This document shows, piece by piece, positions 33,702-42,756 of a DNA stretch of 61,960 nucleotides (positions within the stretch are counted from its first letter, which is position 1; every line of letters starts with the position of its first letter). Both the position numbers and the translations under genes were made by a program. The notes beneath the pieces were generated by a model. That model did no database searches. It was not told where the DNA came from and saw nothing but the letters and a program-made list of their open reading frames with translations. Origin of the DNA: SAR324 cluster bacterium (GTDB lineage: Bacteria > SAR324 > NAC60-12); NCBI GenBank assembly GCA_015231885.1, contig JADGAT010000019.1:1-61960 (forward strand), read 5' to 3'.

Positions 33702-33793
33702 CTTATTGCCAGCAATTGACACCTATTTGAATTGTGGGCTTTGGGCCCACAGTTGAAAAAGCCGTGGGCCACAAGCTCACGGCTTTTTTTTTG
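33660..33793 (+). promoter_or_regulatory. leuA transcription attenuator with mutually exclusive hairpins
   Basis: Six segments can be seen. 1 (33660-33667, TTGCTGGC, inside the Leu codons) pairs with 2 (33708-33715, GCCAGCAA). 3 (33733-33739, TGTGGGC) pairs with 4 (33745-33751, GCCCACA). 5 (33756-33766, ending GCCGTG) pairs with 6 (33778-33788, CACGGC plus T-run). Alternatively 2 (33708-33717) pairs with 3 (33730-33739, nine of ten), and 4 (33744-33750, GGCCCAC) pairs perfectly with 5 (33764-33770, GTGGGCC), which would break the terminator. This chain is the logic of the his-operon type attenuator: stalling on segment 1 favours 2:3 and 4:5 and lets leuA be transcribed. Confidence 0.7.
33756..33793 (+). 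terminator. Rho-independent terminator of the leu attenuator
   Basis: AAAAAGCCGTG (33756-33766) and CACGGCTTTTT (33778-33788) form an 11-bp perfect stem with an 11-base loop, followed by more T. It ends 24 bp before ATG 33817 of leuA, so it would block leuA transcription unless the alternative pairing forms. Confidence 0.85.
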
Positions 33794-33816
33794 CCCTTTT
33801 TTATTCAGGAGAAGTT

Positions 33817-35532
33817 ATGAAAACCATGCCTATTGAGAATTATCGCCCGTATCCTAAAGTTGAGTTGTCAAACCGCCAGTGGCCTTCAAATATCATTGAT
33901 TTGGCCCCCATCTGGTGCAGTGTTGACCTGCGCGATGGCAATCAAGCCTTGAGCAATCCCATGACCATTGAGCAGAAGCTTGAAATTTTCAATCTGCTGG
34001 TGGCGCTGGGTTTTAAAGAAATTGAAATCGGATTTCCAGCTGCAGCCGATGTTGAATTTGCATTTCTTAGAAAATTGGTGGAGGATCATCTGATTCCTGA
34101 GGATGTGACTATTCAAGTATTGACACAAACACGTGCTCATTTGATCGAAAAAACATTTGAGGCCATTCAAGGAGTACCCAGGGCGATTGTGCACCTTTAT
34201 AACTCCACCTCCACGGTGCAACGGCGAGTGGTTTTCGATTCGAACCGCAAAGGGATCATTGGCATTGCGGTAGAAGGTGCTGAATTGGCTCATGCCTGCG
34301 CAAAGTCCCTGCAGGGCACCAAAATCATGTTTCAATATTCTCCAGAAAGTTTTACAGGCACAGAACTGGATTTTGCAGTAGAAATTTGTGAAGCGGTGAT
34401 GGGTGTGTGGCAGCCAACGTCTGATGAACCAGTCATTCTGAATCTTCCTGCCACCGTAGAAATGTCCACTCCCAACATTTTTGCCGATCAGATTGAATGG
34501 TTTGGCAAACACCTTCAAAATAGGGAAGCGGTGATTCTCAGCGTGCATACCCACAACGACCGGGGAACCGGGGTGGCCGCCAGTGAATTAGCGTTGATGG
34601 CTGGAGCACAGCGTGTGGAGGGAACCCTTTTCGGAAACGGGGAGCGTACTGGAAATCTGGATATTGTGACCATGGCATTGAATATGTTTTCCCAGGGAGT
34701 TGATCCGAAATTGGATTTTTCTGATATCCAAAAAATTGTTGCTGTTTATGAGCAATGCACTGGTATGTTTGTCCACCCCCGGCACCCTTATGCAGGAGAC
34801 CTGGTTTACACTGCGTTTTCCGGATCACATCAGGATGCGATCCGAAAAGGCATGCTGGCTCACAAAAAACAGGAGTCAACCAACTGGGAAGTGCCGTATT
34901 TGCCAATCAACCCACAGGATGTGGGACGGACTTATGAGTCCATTATCCGCATCAATAGCCAATCGGGAAAAGGAGGGGTGGCTTATGTGATGGAACAGGA
35001 ATTCGGTTATCAACTGCCCAAAGCCATGCATTCTGAGTTTGCTGAGGTCATTCAGCACGTCTCAGAAAAAACGGGAGAAGAAGTTTCATCCAGCGTGATT
35101 GCTCGCTGTTTTCACGAAGAATACCTCCTCCTCAACCAACCCATGGTACTGAACAATTGCCAGATTCATACAACCTCATCCAATACCGACTCGTTGGTCA
35201 CCACAAAAGTCTGTGCGCTGATACAAGTTGATCATCAGGAACAATCGTTCATTGGGACAGGAAATGGACCGATTGATGCCTTTTGCAATGCCATCCGAAA
35301 AAATCAGGATATCGATTTTAAACTGGTTTCCTATCATGAACATGCCTTGGAGGAAGGCTCCAGTGCCCATGCGGTTGCTTATGTTCAAATTGAGTCAGGT
35401 GAGAAAAAGTATTTTGGAGTCGGCAAAGATACCAATATCAGTCTCGCTTCTATCAAATCGGTATTGAGTGCCGTCAACCGAGCATTTGCTGCAGAAGACA
35501 AAAAAGAGGGAACGGTGACTCAAGCAGCGTGA
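33817..35532 (+). CDS. leuA: 2-isopropylmalate synthase (LeuA2 type)
   Basis: A 571-residue enzyme condensing acetyl-CoA and 2-ketoisovalerate, the first committed step of leucine synthesis. The TIM-barrel begins with VDLRDGNQAL and carries the metal motif SVHTHNDRGTG; GTLFGNGERTGN is the catalytic glycine-rich loop. The C-terminal regulatory domain (from about 440) binds leucine in homologues. The long N-terminus and the sequence PIENYRPYP place it in the actinobacterial/LeuA type 2 branch (about 560-600 residues), not the 510-residue E. coli type. An AGGAGAAG site precedes the ATG. Controlled by the attenuator just upstream. Confidence 0.95.
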   Translation: MKTMPIENYRPYPKVELSNRQWPSNIIDLAPIWCSVDLRDGNQALSNPMTIEQKLEIFNLLVALGFKEIEIGFPAAADVEFAFLRKLVEDHLIPEDVTIQVLTQTRAHLIEKTFEAIQGVPRAIVHLYNSTSTVQRRVVFDSNRKGIIGIAVEGAELAHACAKSLQGTKIMFQYSPESFTGTELDFAVEICEAVMGVWQPTSDEPVILNLPATVEMSTPNIFADQIEWFGKHLQNREAVILSVHTHNDRGTGVAASELALMAGAQRVEGTLFGNGERTGNLDIVTMALNMFSQGVDPKLDFSDIQKIVAVYEQCTGMFVHPRHPYAGDLVYTAFSGSHQDAIRKGMLAHKKQESTNWEVPYLPINPQDVGRTYESIIRINSQSGKGGVAYVMEQEFGYQLPKAMHSEFAEVIQHVSEKTGEEVSSSVIARCFHEEYLLLNQPMVLNNCQIHTTSSNTDSLVTTKVCALIQVDHQEQSFIGTGNGPIDAFCNAIRKNQDIDFKLVSYHEHALEEGSSAHAVAYVQIESGEKKYFGVGKDTNISLASIKSVLSAVNRAFAAEDKKEGTVTQAA

Positions 35533-35736
35533 GCGAATTGAACCTTCTTATGACGAGTTCCTGAAAAATCGCAATCCGAATGTTCAAAGCAGGGGGTACC
35601 CGCAGAGGGTAAACTGACCATCAGTGAAGAGGGAGTCCCACAAGGATCTCCTGTCTCTCCTTTTTGATCATAGTCAATTGAACAGAGACATGTTATATTC
35701 TGGAAAAATATTTCAATTCTACAATAGATTGACTCC

Positions 35737-37161
35737 ATGTTAAAAAGTAAATTTTTACGAAACCTGTTGTTAGTCTCATTAGGGATAGCAATCATTCCGG
35801 CAGTATTCAACATCCTGTATATATACCCGTCCTTTAGTAGTTTATTAATGCAAAATACAGAAGATGATGCCCTACAGGTGTCCACTCACTTAATCACTTC
35901 GCTTCAATTAGATCAATCAACATTTCAAAAAGAGACGTTTGGCAGCAATTTTTCAAAAGAAGTTGGCATCTTGAAAGAACACTTTCACCTCATGAAAGTC
36001 AAAGTATTTTCAAAAAAAGGAGAGGTTCTATTTTCTACGGGATCTGAAAAGGTAGGAGAAATGAACGAAAACAGTTATTTTCATGACATTGTTGCCAAGG
36101 GTCATTTTTATACTAAAGTTGTTCTGAAAGACACAAAATCTCTCGAAAATCAAAAAGTCGCACTGGATGTAGTAGAAACCTATGTTCCAATCATGAGAAA
36201 CAATCAGTTTATTGGGGCATTTGAATTATATTACGACATTACAGAAAAAAAGGACAAAATCGATCAATTGTTATGGATTTCCTGGACGGTCTTATTTACC
36301 ATAAGTCTCTTACTTGCCATAGGATTTGGATGGAGTGTATGGCAATTAGATATTCATATCAATCTTCGAAAATTCGTCGAAGACAAATTGAGAAAGCGAA
36401 ATAACCAAATGCAAGAAGAATTAAATCTTGGACGAGAATTTCAACAAAAGATACTGCCAGAGCTTCAACATTTCCCCTATTTGATAATATCCAAGAAGTA
36501 TTTGCCGTATGGAGAGGTTTCAGGGGACACCTATGACATATCCAAGACTCGTGAAGGAACCATGAATTTCTTTTTGGGCGATGCCACAGGACATGGGGTT
36601 TCTGCGGCTTTTATGACCATGATGGTACAAATAGGACTCGATAATATCAAGTATAATTTACCCACCGATGAAGTGATGCGGCAAATCAACACTTCATTGA
36701 CATCGCATGAAACAGAAAAATTCATTACAGGTATTTTTTTTCGCATTACTTCAGAAGGTTTTTTAACCACGAGTAATGGAGCACACCCCCCACTGATTAT
36801 CCTTCCCGCAGACTTAACGGGACCTGTGGTGCTTAAAGAGTCCGGATCCCTGATTGGTGCATTTGCTGAGGAGCTGGTGCCATTTGTTGAAGAAACATAT
36901 CAACTTCAACCGAATGATCGCATTTTCGTTTATACCGATGGTCTCCCTGAATGGACAAATAAGCAAGGAAACGAATTTGGCTTAGAGCGCTTAATGGATT
37001 TTCTAAAAAGCAACAGAACATTAGATATGGACGTCATTTTAGATAATTTGCTCGAACATGTACTCGACCTTTCAGAAGGAAATGAATGTGGCGATGACCT
37101 GACCATGTTTATGTTTCAGTATATAGGCTCGGGTCACTCATCAAGACAAACGGTGAGCTGA
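35737..37161 (+). CDS. Membrane-anchored PP2C-type serine phosphatase (RsbU/SpoIIE class)
   Basis: A 474-residue protein: transmembrane helix (about 10-32), an extracytoplasmic sensor domain (about 35-170, Cache-like), second transmembrane helix (about 180-205), coiled coil (210-235) and a PPM phosphatase domain (240-465). Metal motifs VSGDTYDI, FFLGDATGHG, FVYTDGLPEW and GDDLTMFMF are intact. It is the same phosphatase branch as the one at 5754 and probably acts on the STAS proteins, linking an external signal to partner switching. No STAS or kinase gene is next to it. The 203-bp gap before it (35533-35736) has no gene. Confidence 0.88.
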   Translation: MLKSKFLRNLLLVSLGIAIIPAVFNILYIYPSFSSLLMQNTEDDALQVSTHLITSLQLDQSTFQKETFGSNFSKEVGILKEHFHLMKVKVFSKKGEVLFSTGSEKVGEMNENSYFHDIVAKGHFYTKVVLKDTKSLENQKVALDVVETYVPIMRNNQFIGAFELYYDITEKKDKIDQLLWISWTVLFTISLLLAIGFGWSVWQLDIHINLRKFVEDKLRKRNNQMQEELNLGREFQQKILPELQHFPYLIISKKYLPYGEVSGDTYDISKTREGTMNFFLGDATGHGVSAAFMTMMVQIGLDNIKYNLPTDEVMRQINTSLTSHETEKFITGIFFRITSEGFLTTSNGAHPPLIILPADLTGPVVLKESGSLIGAFAEELVPFVEETYQLQPNDRIFVYTDGLPEWTNKQGNEFGLERLMDFLKSNRTLDMDVILDNLLEHVLDLSEGNECGDDLTMFMFQYIGSGHSSRQTVS

Positions 37162-37203
37162 TCAATAATATTTTCATTTTAGAATATCCATTCAAAACCA
37201 CTT

Positions 37204-38718
37204 ATGTCATTCATCCGTCAACGCCAAAATTTGCTGATCTGCTTCTCATTGTGCTGTTTCGTAGTTGTCATTAATTTTATCACCATGCCTAAACACAACT
37301 ACCCCGGCGACCCCATGGCGACCCGGTCCGCAACCACCACCTTATTGAGAACAGGAAACTGGGATGTCCCAGTCGCTGTAGTTCTCCATCTCAGTCAAGA
37401 AAAAGGTCAATATTACTTCCAGAACACAACGAACAAAAAATTGTACTCTAAGTATGGAATTCTGAACACCGTCTTGTATATTCCGCCGATACTGATTGAA
37501 AAGTGGTACCGAGGCGAGCTGGACTATGATGCCGAATCCAGGATTCGCACTCTCCTTCTGAATATTTTTAATATTATCATCAGCATTGTCATCACCGTTT
37601 ATTTATTTTTTCTTTTATCACTTTATACCAAAAGTTCTTGTATTAAAGTCATTTTCATCTTAGCCGCATTCTATTCGACGTTTCTCTGGAATTACTTGCG
37701 GGCTCCCACTTTCGAAATCTTTCACGTCCTGTTTTTTTTGATGTTTTACTACCATCTCATCAAATATAAACGCCAATCGGATACAGATAATGATTCTTTT
37801 CATCTGCTTGCATCGGTTTTATCTCTGGTTTTGTTGTGCCTGTGCAAGCTTGTTTTTATGCTGCTGATTCCATTGTTGTGCAGTGCTTTGCTGCTGATAG
37901 GATACCAACCCGCTGAAAGTATTTTTCAACATACCATAAAACAGTTGCGCTCCCATCACAAAACCTATGTGCTCTACCTGATCCTTCCCATTGCAGGAAT
38001 GCTGGCCATTATTCTATTAACCAACCACTATAAATTTGGATCTCCATTTGAGACCGGTTATAGCCAATGGGCAGCCAATGAAAATCTTTTTGGCGGGGAC
38101 TTGAGGATTGGTATTATCGGATTTTTATTCAGCAGCCAGCGCAGTATTTTTTTACACTTTCCTGTTTTGTTAGTTGCACTACTGGGAATCAAAACATTTT
38201 ATACAAAACATGCATTTGACACTCTTTTTGCTGCGGCCACCTTCATCCTTTTTTTATTAACCTACTCCAAATTTATTCATTGGGCAGGAGAAGCATGTTA
38301 CGGCCCTCGTTATTTGTTATTCATCCTTCCTGTTCTTTCCTTACCGCTGGTGGAAGTCTTGCATCATCTGTTCAGTTCAATTAAAAAAAGAAAAAAACAA
38401 CTGTTGCTGGTGTTCCTTACCGGGATGACCCTATACAGCATTCTGCTCCAGGTTCATGTCAATTCCCTGAGATTTCATACCTATTATAAACTGGAGCACA
38501 TCATGAACAAAGCTTCCTATTTTCGATACGAAGATCTCAAAAAATACATGCAGATTTTACACTTTGGACAGATTTATCATGATTTGATTCATTACGAAAA
38601 ATTTGGTGACACTTTCTATCCTCTAGAGACATTTCGAGGTCGTTTTGATAAAAATAATTTTGCAAAAATGGAAAAAGACCTACAAAATATGATTCAATAC
38701 AACTACTGGCTTTTTTAA
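37204..38718 (+). CDS. Polytopic membrane protein, probable GT39/GT83-type glycosyltransferase
   Basis: A 504-residue protein with about 10-12 predicted helices. The first extracytoplasmic loop has the acidic pair NYPGDPMATR, and a large C-terminal soluble part follows. The layout resembles GT-C fold glycosyltransferases that use polyprenyl-phosphate sugars to decorate lipids or proteins. Unlike ArnT the DE motif is replaced by GD, so substrate is unclear. A gene of similar layout lies at 49909. Single gene, 42 bp after the phosphatase. Confidence 0.7.
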   Translation: MSFIRQRQNLLICFSLCCFVVVINFITMPKHNYPGDPMATRSATTTLLRTGNWDVPVAVVLHLSQEKGQYYFQNTTNKKLYSKYGILNTVLYIPPILIEKWYRGELDYDAESRIRTLLLNIFNIIISIVITVYLFFLLSLYTKSSCIKVIFILAAFYSTFLWNYLRAPTFEIFHVLFFLMFYYHLIKYKRQSDTDNDSFHLLASVLSLVLLCLCKLVFMLLIPLLCSALLLIGYQPAESIFQHTIKQLRSHHKTYVLYLILPIAGMLAIILLTNHYKFGSPFETGYSQWAANENLFGGDLRIGIIGFLFSSQRSIFLHFPVLLVALLGIKTFYTKHAFDTLFAAATFILFLLTYSKFIHWAGEACYGPRYLLFILPVLSLPLVEVLHHLFSSIKKRKKQLLLVFLTGMTLYSILLQVHVNSLRFHTYYKLEHIMNKASYFRYEDLKKYMQILHFGQIYHDLIHYEKFGDTFYPLETFRGRFDKNNFAKMEKDLQNMIQYNYWLF

Positions 38719-38748
38719 AAAGGTTTATCAGCAAAGAAAGGAATCCTT

Positions 38749-39675
38749 TTGGCAAAACGAGATTATTATGAGATTTTGGGAGTATCAAAAAATGCCACTC
38801 CTGAGGAAATCAAAAAAGCATACCGAAGTATTGCCCTGAAAAATCATCCTGACCGAAATCCTGGAAATAAGCAGGCAGAAGACACATTCAAAGAAGCTTC
38901 TCAGGCTTATGAAGTGCTTGGTGATCCAGAAAAGCGTAAAAAATATGATCAATATGGTCATGCTGCCGAAGGGATTCATGATGGAAATTTCGATCAATGG
39001 TTTCAGGGTTTCCGCAATGGACAATATCAAGGAGAAAATTTTGGTCCCGGAGGTTTTGGAGGAGGAAATTTCGGAGGGGGATTTTCTGATATCTTTGGCG
39101 ATATTTTTGGGGAACTCTTTGGCCAAGGTTCCTCCTCAGGCCATCAGGGTTTCCAGACAACCCAGCAAAAGGGTCGCGATGTCGAATACAACACAGAAAT
39201 CTCTTTTGACAAAGCGGCACTAGGTGGTGATTTGGAAGTCCGTGTCCAGGGACACCAATTGAGAGTGAAAATACCGGCAGGGGTGGACACAGGCTCCCGC
39301 ATCAAACTGGCTGGCAAAGGACAGTCAGCAAGTCAAGGAGGAAGGCCTGGAGATCTGTACCTGGTACTTAAAGTCAAACCCCATCCTCTGTTTGAAAGGG
39401 AAGGCAGCAATCTGTATTATGAAGTTCCCATCAATTTCAGCCAGGCAGCATTAGGCACTGAGTTAGAAGTCCCAACCCTGCAGGACAAAGTGCGTCTGAA
39501 AATTCCTCCAGGAACTCAAAGTCATTCTGTTCTGCGCTTAAGAGGGAAAGGAATCCAAAATTCTCAAAAAAGGACTACAGGAGACCTGCATGTACGAGTG
39601 ATTGTGAAAACACCGGTAAAACTCACGTCGTCACAACGTCAACTGTTTCAAGAATTGGAAAAGTTGTCCTCCTGA
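38749..39675 (+). CDS. DnaJ-family co-chaperone without zinc finger (CbpA-like)
   Basis: A 308-residue type II J protein. J domain (5-70) with H33-P34-D35 stimulates DnaK ATPase; a Gly/Phe-rich stretch (about 90-130) follows, then the two DnaJ C-terminal beta domains (145-305) that bind client peptides. The CxxCxGxG zinc-finger repeats are absent, so this is CbpA/DnaJ-type II. Start codon is TTG at 38749 with an AAAGGAAT site; the next codons [12 protein letters not shown] are the invariant N-terminus. No dnaK or grpE nearby. Confidence 0.92.
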   Translation: MAKRDYYEILGVSKNATPEEIKKAYRSIALKNHPDRNPGNKQAEDTFKEASQAYEVLGDPEKRKKYDQYGHAAEGIHDGNFDQWFQGFRNGQYQGENFGPGGFGGGNFGGGFSDIFGDIFGELFGQGSSSGHQGFQTTQQKGRDVEYNTEISFDKAALGGDLEVRVQGHQLRVKIPAGVDTGSRIKLAGKGQSASQGGRPGDLYLVLKVKPHPLFEREGSNLYYEVPINFSQAALGTELEVPTLQDKVRLKIPPGTQSHSVLRLRGKGIQNSQKRTTGDLHVRVIVKTPVKLTSSQRQLFQELEKLSS

Positions 39676-39722
39676 ACCCAGTAAAAAAAATCGGCCCGGT
39701 GGACTTCAACCATCAGGCCTTT
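39676..39722. terminator. Probable bidirectional terminator
   Basis: Between the convergent J-protein gene and the gene ending at 39713, AAAAAAAATCGGCC and GGCCTTTT form a GC-rich stem (GGCCCGGTGG with CCATCAGGCC, two mismatches) with an AT flank on each side. It overlaps the last codons of the minus-strand gene. Confidence 0.5.
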
Positions 39723-39958
39723 TCTACAGCCTCGAGCAAAGCTTTGGCAAATTCAACCGCTTCCTCGGCCAAATCTGATTTTTCCCATCGACACGCAAAA
39801 CTGCCATTCTCTGTGTTATAGAGATCAATCGATTTATTGGCCAGCAACCCCACCAGAACTCGGGTGGAAACTTCTGTCAATACGGTTTTATTCACATTGG
39901 GCTCTTTTGCCTTCTGGTTATCAGACTCCCCCCAGGGATTATTTGGATATTTTGCCAT
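39713..39958 (-). CDS. Small hypothetical protein (81 aa)
   Basis: An 81-residue soluble protein with no recognised family. The N-terminus is Asn/Pro/Lys-rich (MAKYPNNPWGESDNQKAKEP), the C-terminus a predicted amphipathic helix ending LAEEAVEFAKALLEAVEKA. It has one cysteine. An AGGAGGAAGC site lies before the ATG. It follows the symporter gene by only a short gap in the opposite order, i.e. downstream on the same strand, so could be co-transcribed with it. Confidence 0.65.
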   Translation of the reverse strand: MAKYPNNPWGESDNQKAKEPNVNKTVLTEVSTRVLVGLLANKSIDLYNTENGSFACRWEKSDLAEEAVEFAKALLEAVEKA

Positions 39959-39987
39959 GTTTCTTTTTGCTTCCTCCTATTGACTGT

Positions 39988-41352
39988 TCATCCTTTAGAA
40001 TAGTCACTCAGATAATCTTTTTCAATGGGATTCCCCTGAAGTGCATTATTGATGGCTTTGCGATGAAGCAGAATGACATAGAGCAGGGGAAATAAATGCA
40101 GAATAATCACTAAACCAATAATAATATCCGCCGCAGACCAAATGATTTTTACTGGAAAGAACGGGCCGCAAAAAGTAACCAGAATGAAGGACCAGCGGAA
40201 CATGAAAACATTCTGCCCTCCTAAAAATTGGAAGCAGCGCTCCGCATAATATGCCCAGTTGATTACCGTCGTGAATGAAAACACAACCAGACAGGCGATA
40301 ATCAAGATTTTTCCAGTATCTCCATAAAAGGATTGAAAGGCGGAAGTGGTCAAAAAAGCACCATTGTCCTCCGTCCAGTTTCCAATGCTCAGGACTACCA
40401 GTCCTGTCATGCTGCAAATGATCAGCGTGTCCACCATCGGTACAAAAGCAGCCAGAAAAGCATTGTCGCGGTCGCTGTAGTGATTGGAAGCATGCAGAAA
40501 AGGAGCCACCCCAATACCGGAAGCATGAGAAAAAATTCCTCTGGACACACCAAACTGCAGGCTTTGTAAAACACCATAACCAATCACACCGCCGGCAGCA
40601 GAATAGGGAGTGAACGCATGATCAACAACCAGGTCCAAAATAGACATCGTCCGCGTTGGATCAGAAAGTAGAATGAACAGACTGGCACCAACATAAAGCA
40701 ACATCATCCAGGGAGTGATGGTCACACTGTAGTCAACAATTTTTCGCATCCCTCCCATGATCACAAAAGCAACCAGACCGGCCATGCTAACGGCAACCAG
40801 GAGGTTGGACAACCCAAGTTCATCCTGCAAAGCATGAGCCACCGAATTGGATTGGATCAGGTTGGCAGTCAAAAACCCCTTGACCATTAGTAAGACAGCT
40901 AACGCAGCAGGAACCCAAGCCCAGGAACCGATAACAAAAGGTTTGATGTAGGCCATCGGAGTGGCATACAGCGGACTTTCCGGATCATTTCCCTGGTAAC
41001 GCAATCCCAGCCAGACAGAACACATGCGAAAACTCAGTCCTGCCAAGGCAGAAACCCACATCCAAAATAAGGCTCCCGGTCCTCCCAAGTGAATAGCCGT
41101 TCCCACTCCTGCCAGATTGCCCACACCAACACTGGCTGCTAAGGCAGTAAAAAAAGCACGCCATGGTGGTATATGACGCTCATGATCATGCGCTTGTTCG
41201 GGCTGTTGGTATCTTTTATTCCAAATCGCAGGCAAAGCGGGTATCACATACCGCCAGCCAGCAAAACCTGTGAGAATTAAGACGAGCAGCCCCATCTCCA
41301 AATAAATAAAGCTGAGCATTGGATTCCAAAGCCAGCTTGCAATTGTTTCCAT
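39988..41352 (-). CDS. Alanine/glycine:cation symporter (AGCS family)
   Basis: A 454-residue transporter with about 11 helices. The AGCS signature is visible in ASVGVGNLAGVGTAIHLGGP and the GYGVLQSLQFGVSRGIFSHA stretch, which contains the conserved substrate-site residues. Members import alanine or glycine with sodium. A D-alanine or glycine preference cannot be told from the sequence. There is no glycine riboswitch motif in the 257-bp leader. Confidence 0.9.
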   Translation of the reverse strand: METIASWLWNPMLSFIYLEMGLLVLILTGFAGWRYVIPALPAIWNKRYQQPEQAHDHERHIPPWRAFFTALAASVGVGNLAGVGTAIHLGGPGALFWMWVSALAGLSFRMCSVWLGLRYQGNDPESPLYATPMAYIKPFVIGSWAWVPAALAVLLMVKGFLTANLIQSNSVAHALQDELGLSNLLVAVSMAGLVAFVIMGGMRKIVDYSVTITPWMMLLYVGASLFILLSDPTRTMSILDLVVDHAFTPYSAAGGVIGYGVLQSLQFGVSRGIFSHASGIGVAPFLHASNHYSDRDNAFLAAFVPMVDTLIICSMTGLVVLSIGNWTEDNGAFLTTSAFQSFYGDTGKILIIACLVVFSFTTVINWAYYAERCFQFLGGQNVFMFRWSFILVTFCGPFFPVKIIWSAADIIIGLVIILHLFPLLYVILLHRKAINNALQGNPIEKDYLSDYSKG

Positions 41353-41504
41353 ACGTGCTATCGATTCTTACATGAATTCATAGAATTATTTTGAATACCC
41401 CACTTTTCCCATATTTTTTTATTGTGTGCAAGTTCTGAAAAGAGGCGGATCTGGAAGGAGCACTGTTTGTTGAACAGCAAAATAAAAAAAGGAAGGAGCG
41501 GGGA

Positions 41505-41548
41505 GAGAGATCTTAAGCATCTGAAATTATAATTTTTTAAGATCTCTC
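41505..41548. other. Strong hairpin downstream of the DHOD-like gene
   Basis: GAGAGATCTTAA (41505-41516) and TTAAGATCTCTC (41537-41548) form a perfect 12-bp stem with a 20-base AT-rich loop. On either strand there is no T-run after it. It lies between the symporter start (41352) and the dihydroorotate-dehydrogenase-like stop (41611) on the same strand, so may define the 3-prime end of the latter transcript. Confidence 0.5.
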
Positions 41549-41610
41549 GAGAAAAGGTGTTACAAACCTAATGATGACAAAAAAAATTATGCCATGTACA
41601 AAGAATCAAC

Positions 41611-42612
41611 TCAAGCGCCAATAGTAGGGATACTGCTAATCGATTGAATATAATGAGCACGCTCAAAAGCACTTGGGCTGTCACATTTGACCTGGCTCAT
41701 GCTTCCCTGCATCTGCTTCACCGATTCATACTCATGCTCTTCCATCCATTGCTTCAATTCCTGTTCTATCACCTGAACATGATTGAGACCATGACGGTAC
41801 AAGGTAGAACAAAGCATGGTGACATTAGCGCCCACCATCAGCATTTTGAGTACATCGTCTGTACTCAAAATTCCACTGGTTGCCGCCAAATCCACACTAA
41901 TACGACCATAAAGCAGTCCAATCCAGCATAATGGTATTCTCATTGCCTGTGGTGTGCTGAACAAAACACTGGAAGACACTTCCAGGTTTTCCAGATCAAT
42001 GTCTGGGCGATAAAAGCGGTTGAACAAGACCAGTCCGTCGGCTCCCGCCTCTTCAAACTGCTTGGCCATGTTTGCCAAATTACTGAAAAAAGGGCTGAGT
42101 TTGACAGCAACCGGAATGTTCAACGCGGATTTTACAGATTTTAAAATATTGATGTAGGTTTGTTCTACTTCTGCACCAGAAAGATTAGGGTCGGATGGGA
42201 TATAATAAATATTCAGCTCCAAAGCATTTGCTCCGGCCTCTTCCAATTTTTTTGCATAATCTATCCACCCCCCGTCAGTTGAGCCGTTGAGACTGGCAAT
42301 AATAGGAATATCGACAGCAGCTTTTGCATTTTTCAGATGCTCCAAATACTCTTCCGGGCCTGTGTTGAATGAATGGTGATCTGGAAAATAGTTCAAGGCT
42401 TCTGCAAAACTGTTTGTTCCACGATTGAGGTGATAATCCAGTTCCTGGCTGGATACCAGGATGTCTTCTTCAAACAAGGAAAACAAAACCACCGCAGAAG
42501 CGCCTAAGTCCTCCACCTGTCGGATATTGTCAATGTTTTTAGAAATACTGGAAGAAGAAATAACCAGCGGGTTGTGAAGGGTCATCCCCAGATAATTTGT
42601 ACTCAAGTCCAT
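41611..42612 (-). CDS. Dihydroorotate dehydrogenase-like flavoprotein
   Basis: A 333-residue TIM-barrel FMN protein of the DHOD-like family that is often next to pyruvate:ferredoxin oxidoreductase genes. It starts DLSTNYLGMTLHNPLVISSS and carries SLNGSTDGGWIDYAK and LELNIYYIPSD. The catalytic cysteine of true class 1 dihydroorotate dehydrogenase is not in the usual loop, so pyrimidine synthesis is unlikely. It follows nifJ by about 145 bp on the same strand; a role in redox metabolism linked to ferredoxin is inferred from this linkage. Confidence 0.85.
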   Translation of the reverse strand: MDLSTNYLGMTLHNPLVISSSSISKNIDNIRQVEDLGASAVVLFSLFEEDILVSSQELDYHLNRGTNSFAEALNYFPDHHSFNTGPEEYLEHLKNAKAAVDIPIIASLNGSTDGGWIDYAKKLEEAGANALELNIYYIPSDPNLSGAEVEQTYINILKSVKSALNIPVAVKLSPFFSNLANMAKQFEEAGADGLVLFNRFYRPDIDLENLEVSSSVLFSTPQAMRIPLCWIGLLYGRISVDLAATSGILSTDDVLKMLMVGANVTMLCSTLYRHGLNHVQVIEQELKQWMEEHEYESVKQMQGSMSQVKCDSPSAFERAHYIQSISSIPTIGA

Positions 42613-42756
42613 GATAACCTCCGAATAAAAGCAACCGATTGTACGATCTATAATTAATTAAACAATATTCAGCATAAATGTGTGGTGATGCTGATTTGCA
42701 GAATCACCAACTGAATGGATATTTGACTGTTAAATGAGACGAAAAGAACAACTTTG

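Noticed and set aside
33886..34554. Reverse-strand frame of 222 codons inside leuA
   Set aside because: Shadow of leuA; composition is not protein-like.
35520..35885. Reverse-strand frame between leuA and the PP2C gene
   Set aside because: It overlaps the phosphatase start and has no ribosome site or family resemblance.
41353..41610. Glycine riboswitch before the AGCS symporter
   Set aside because: Neither aptamer motif is present in the leader.
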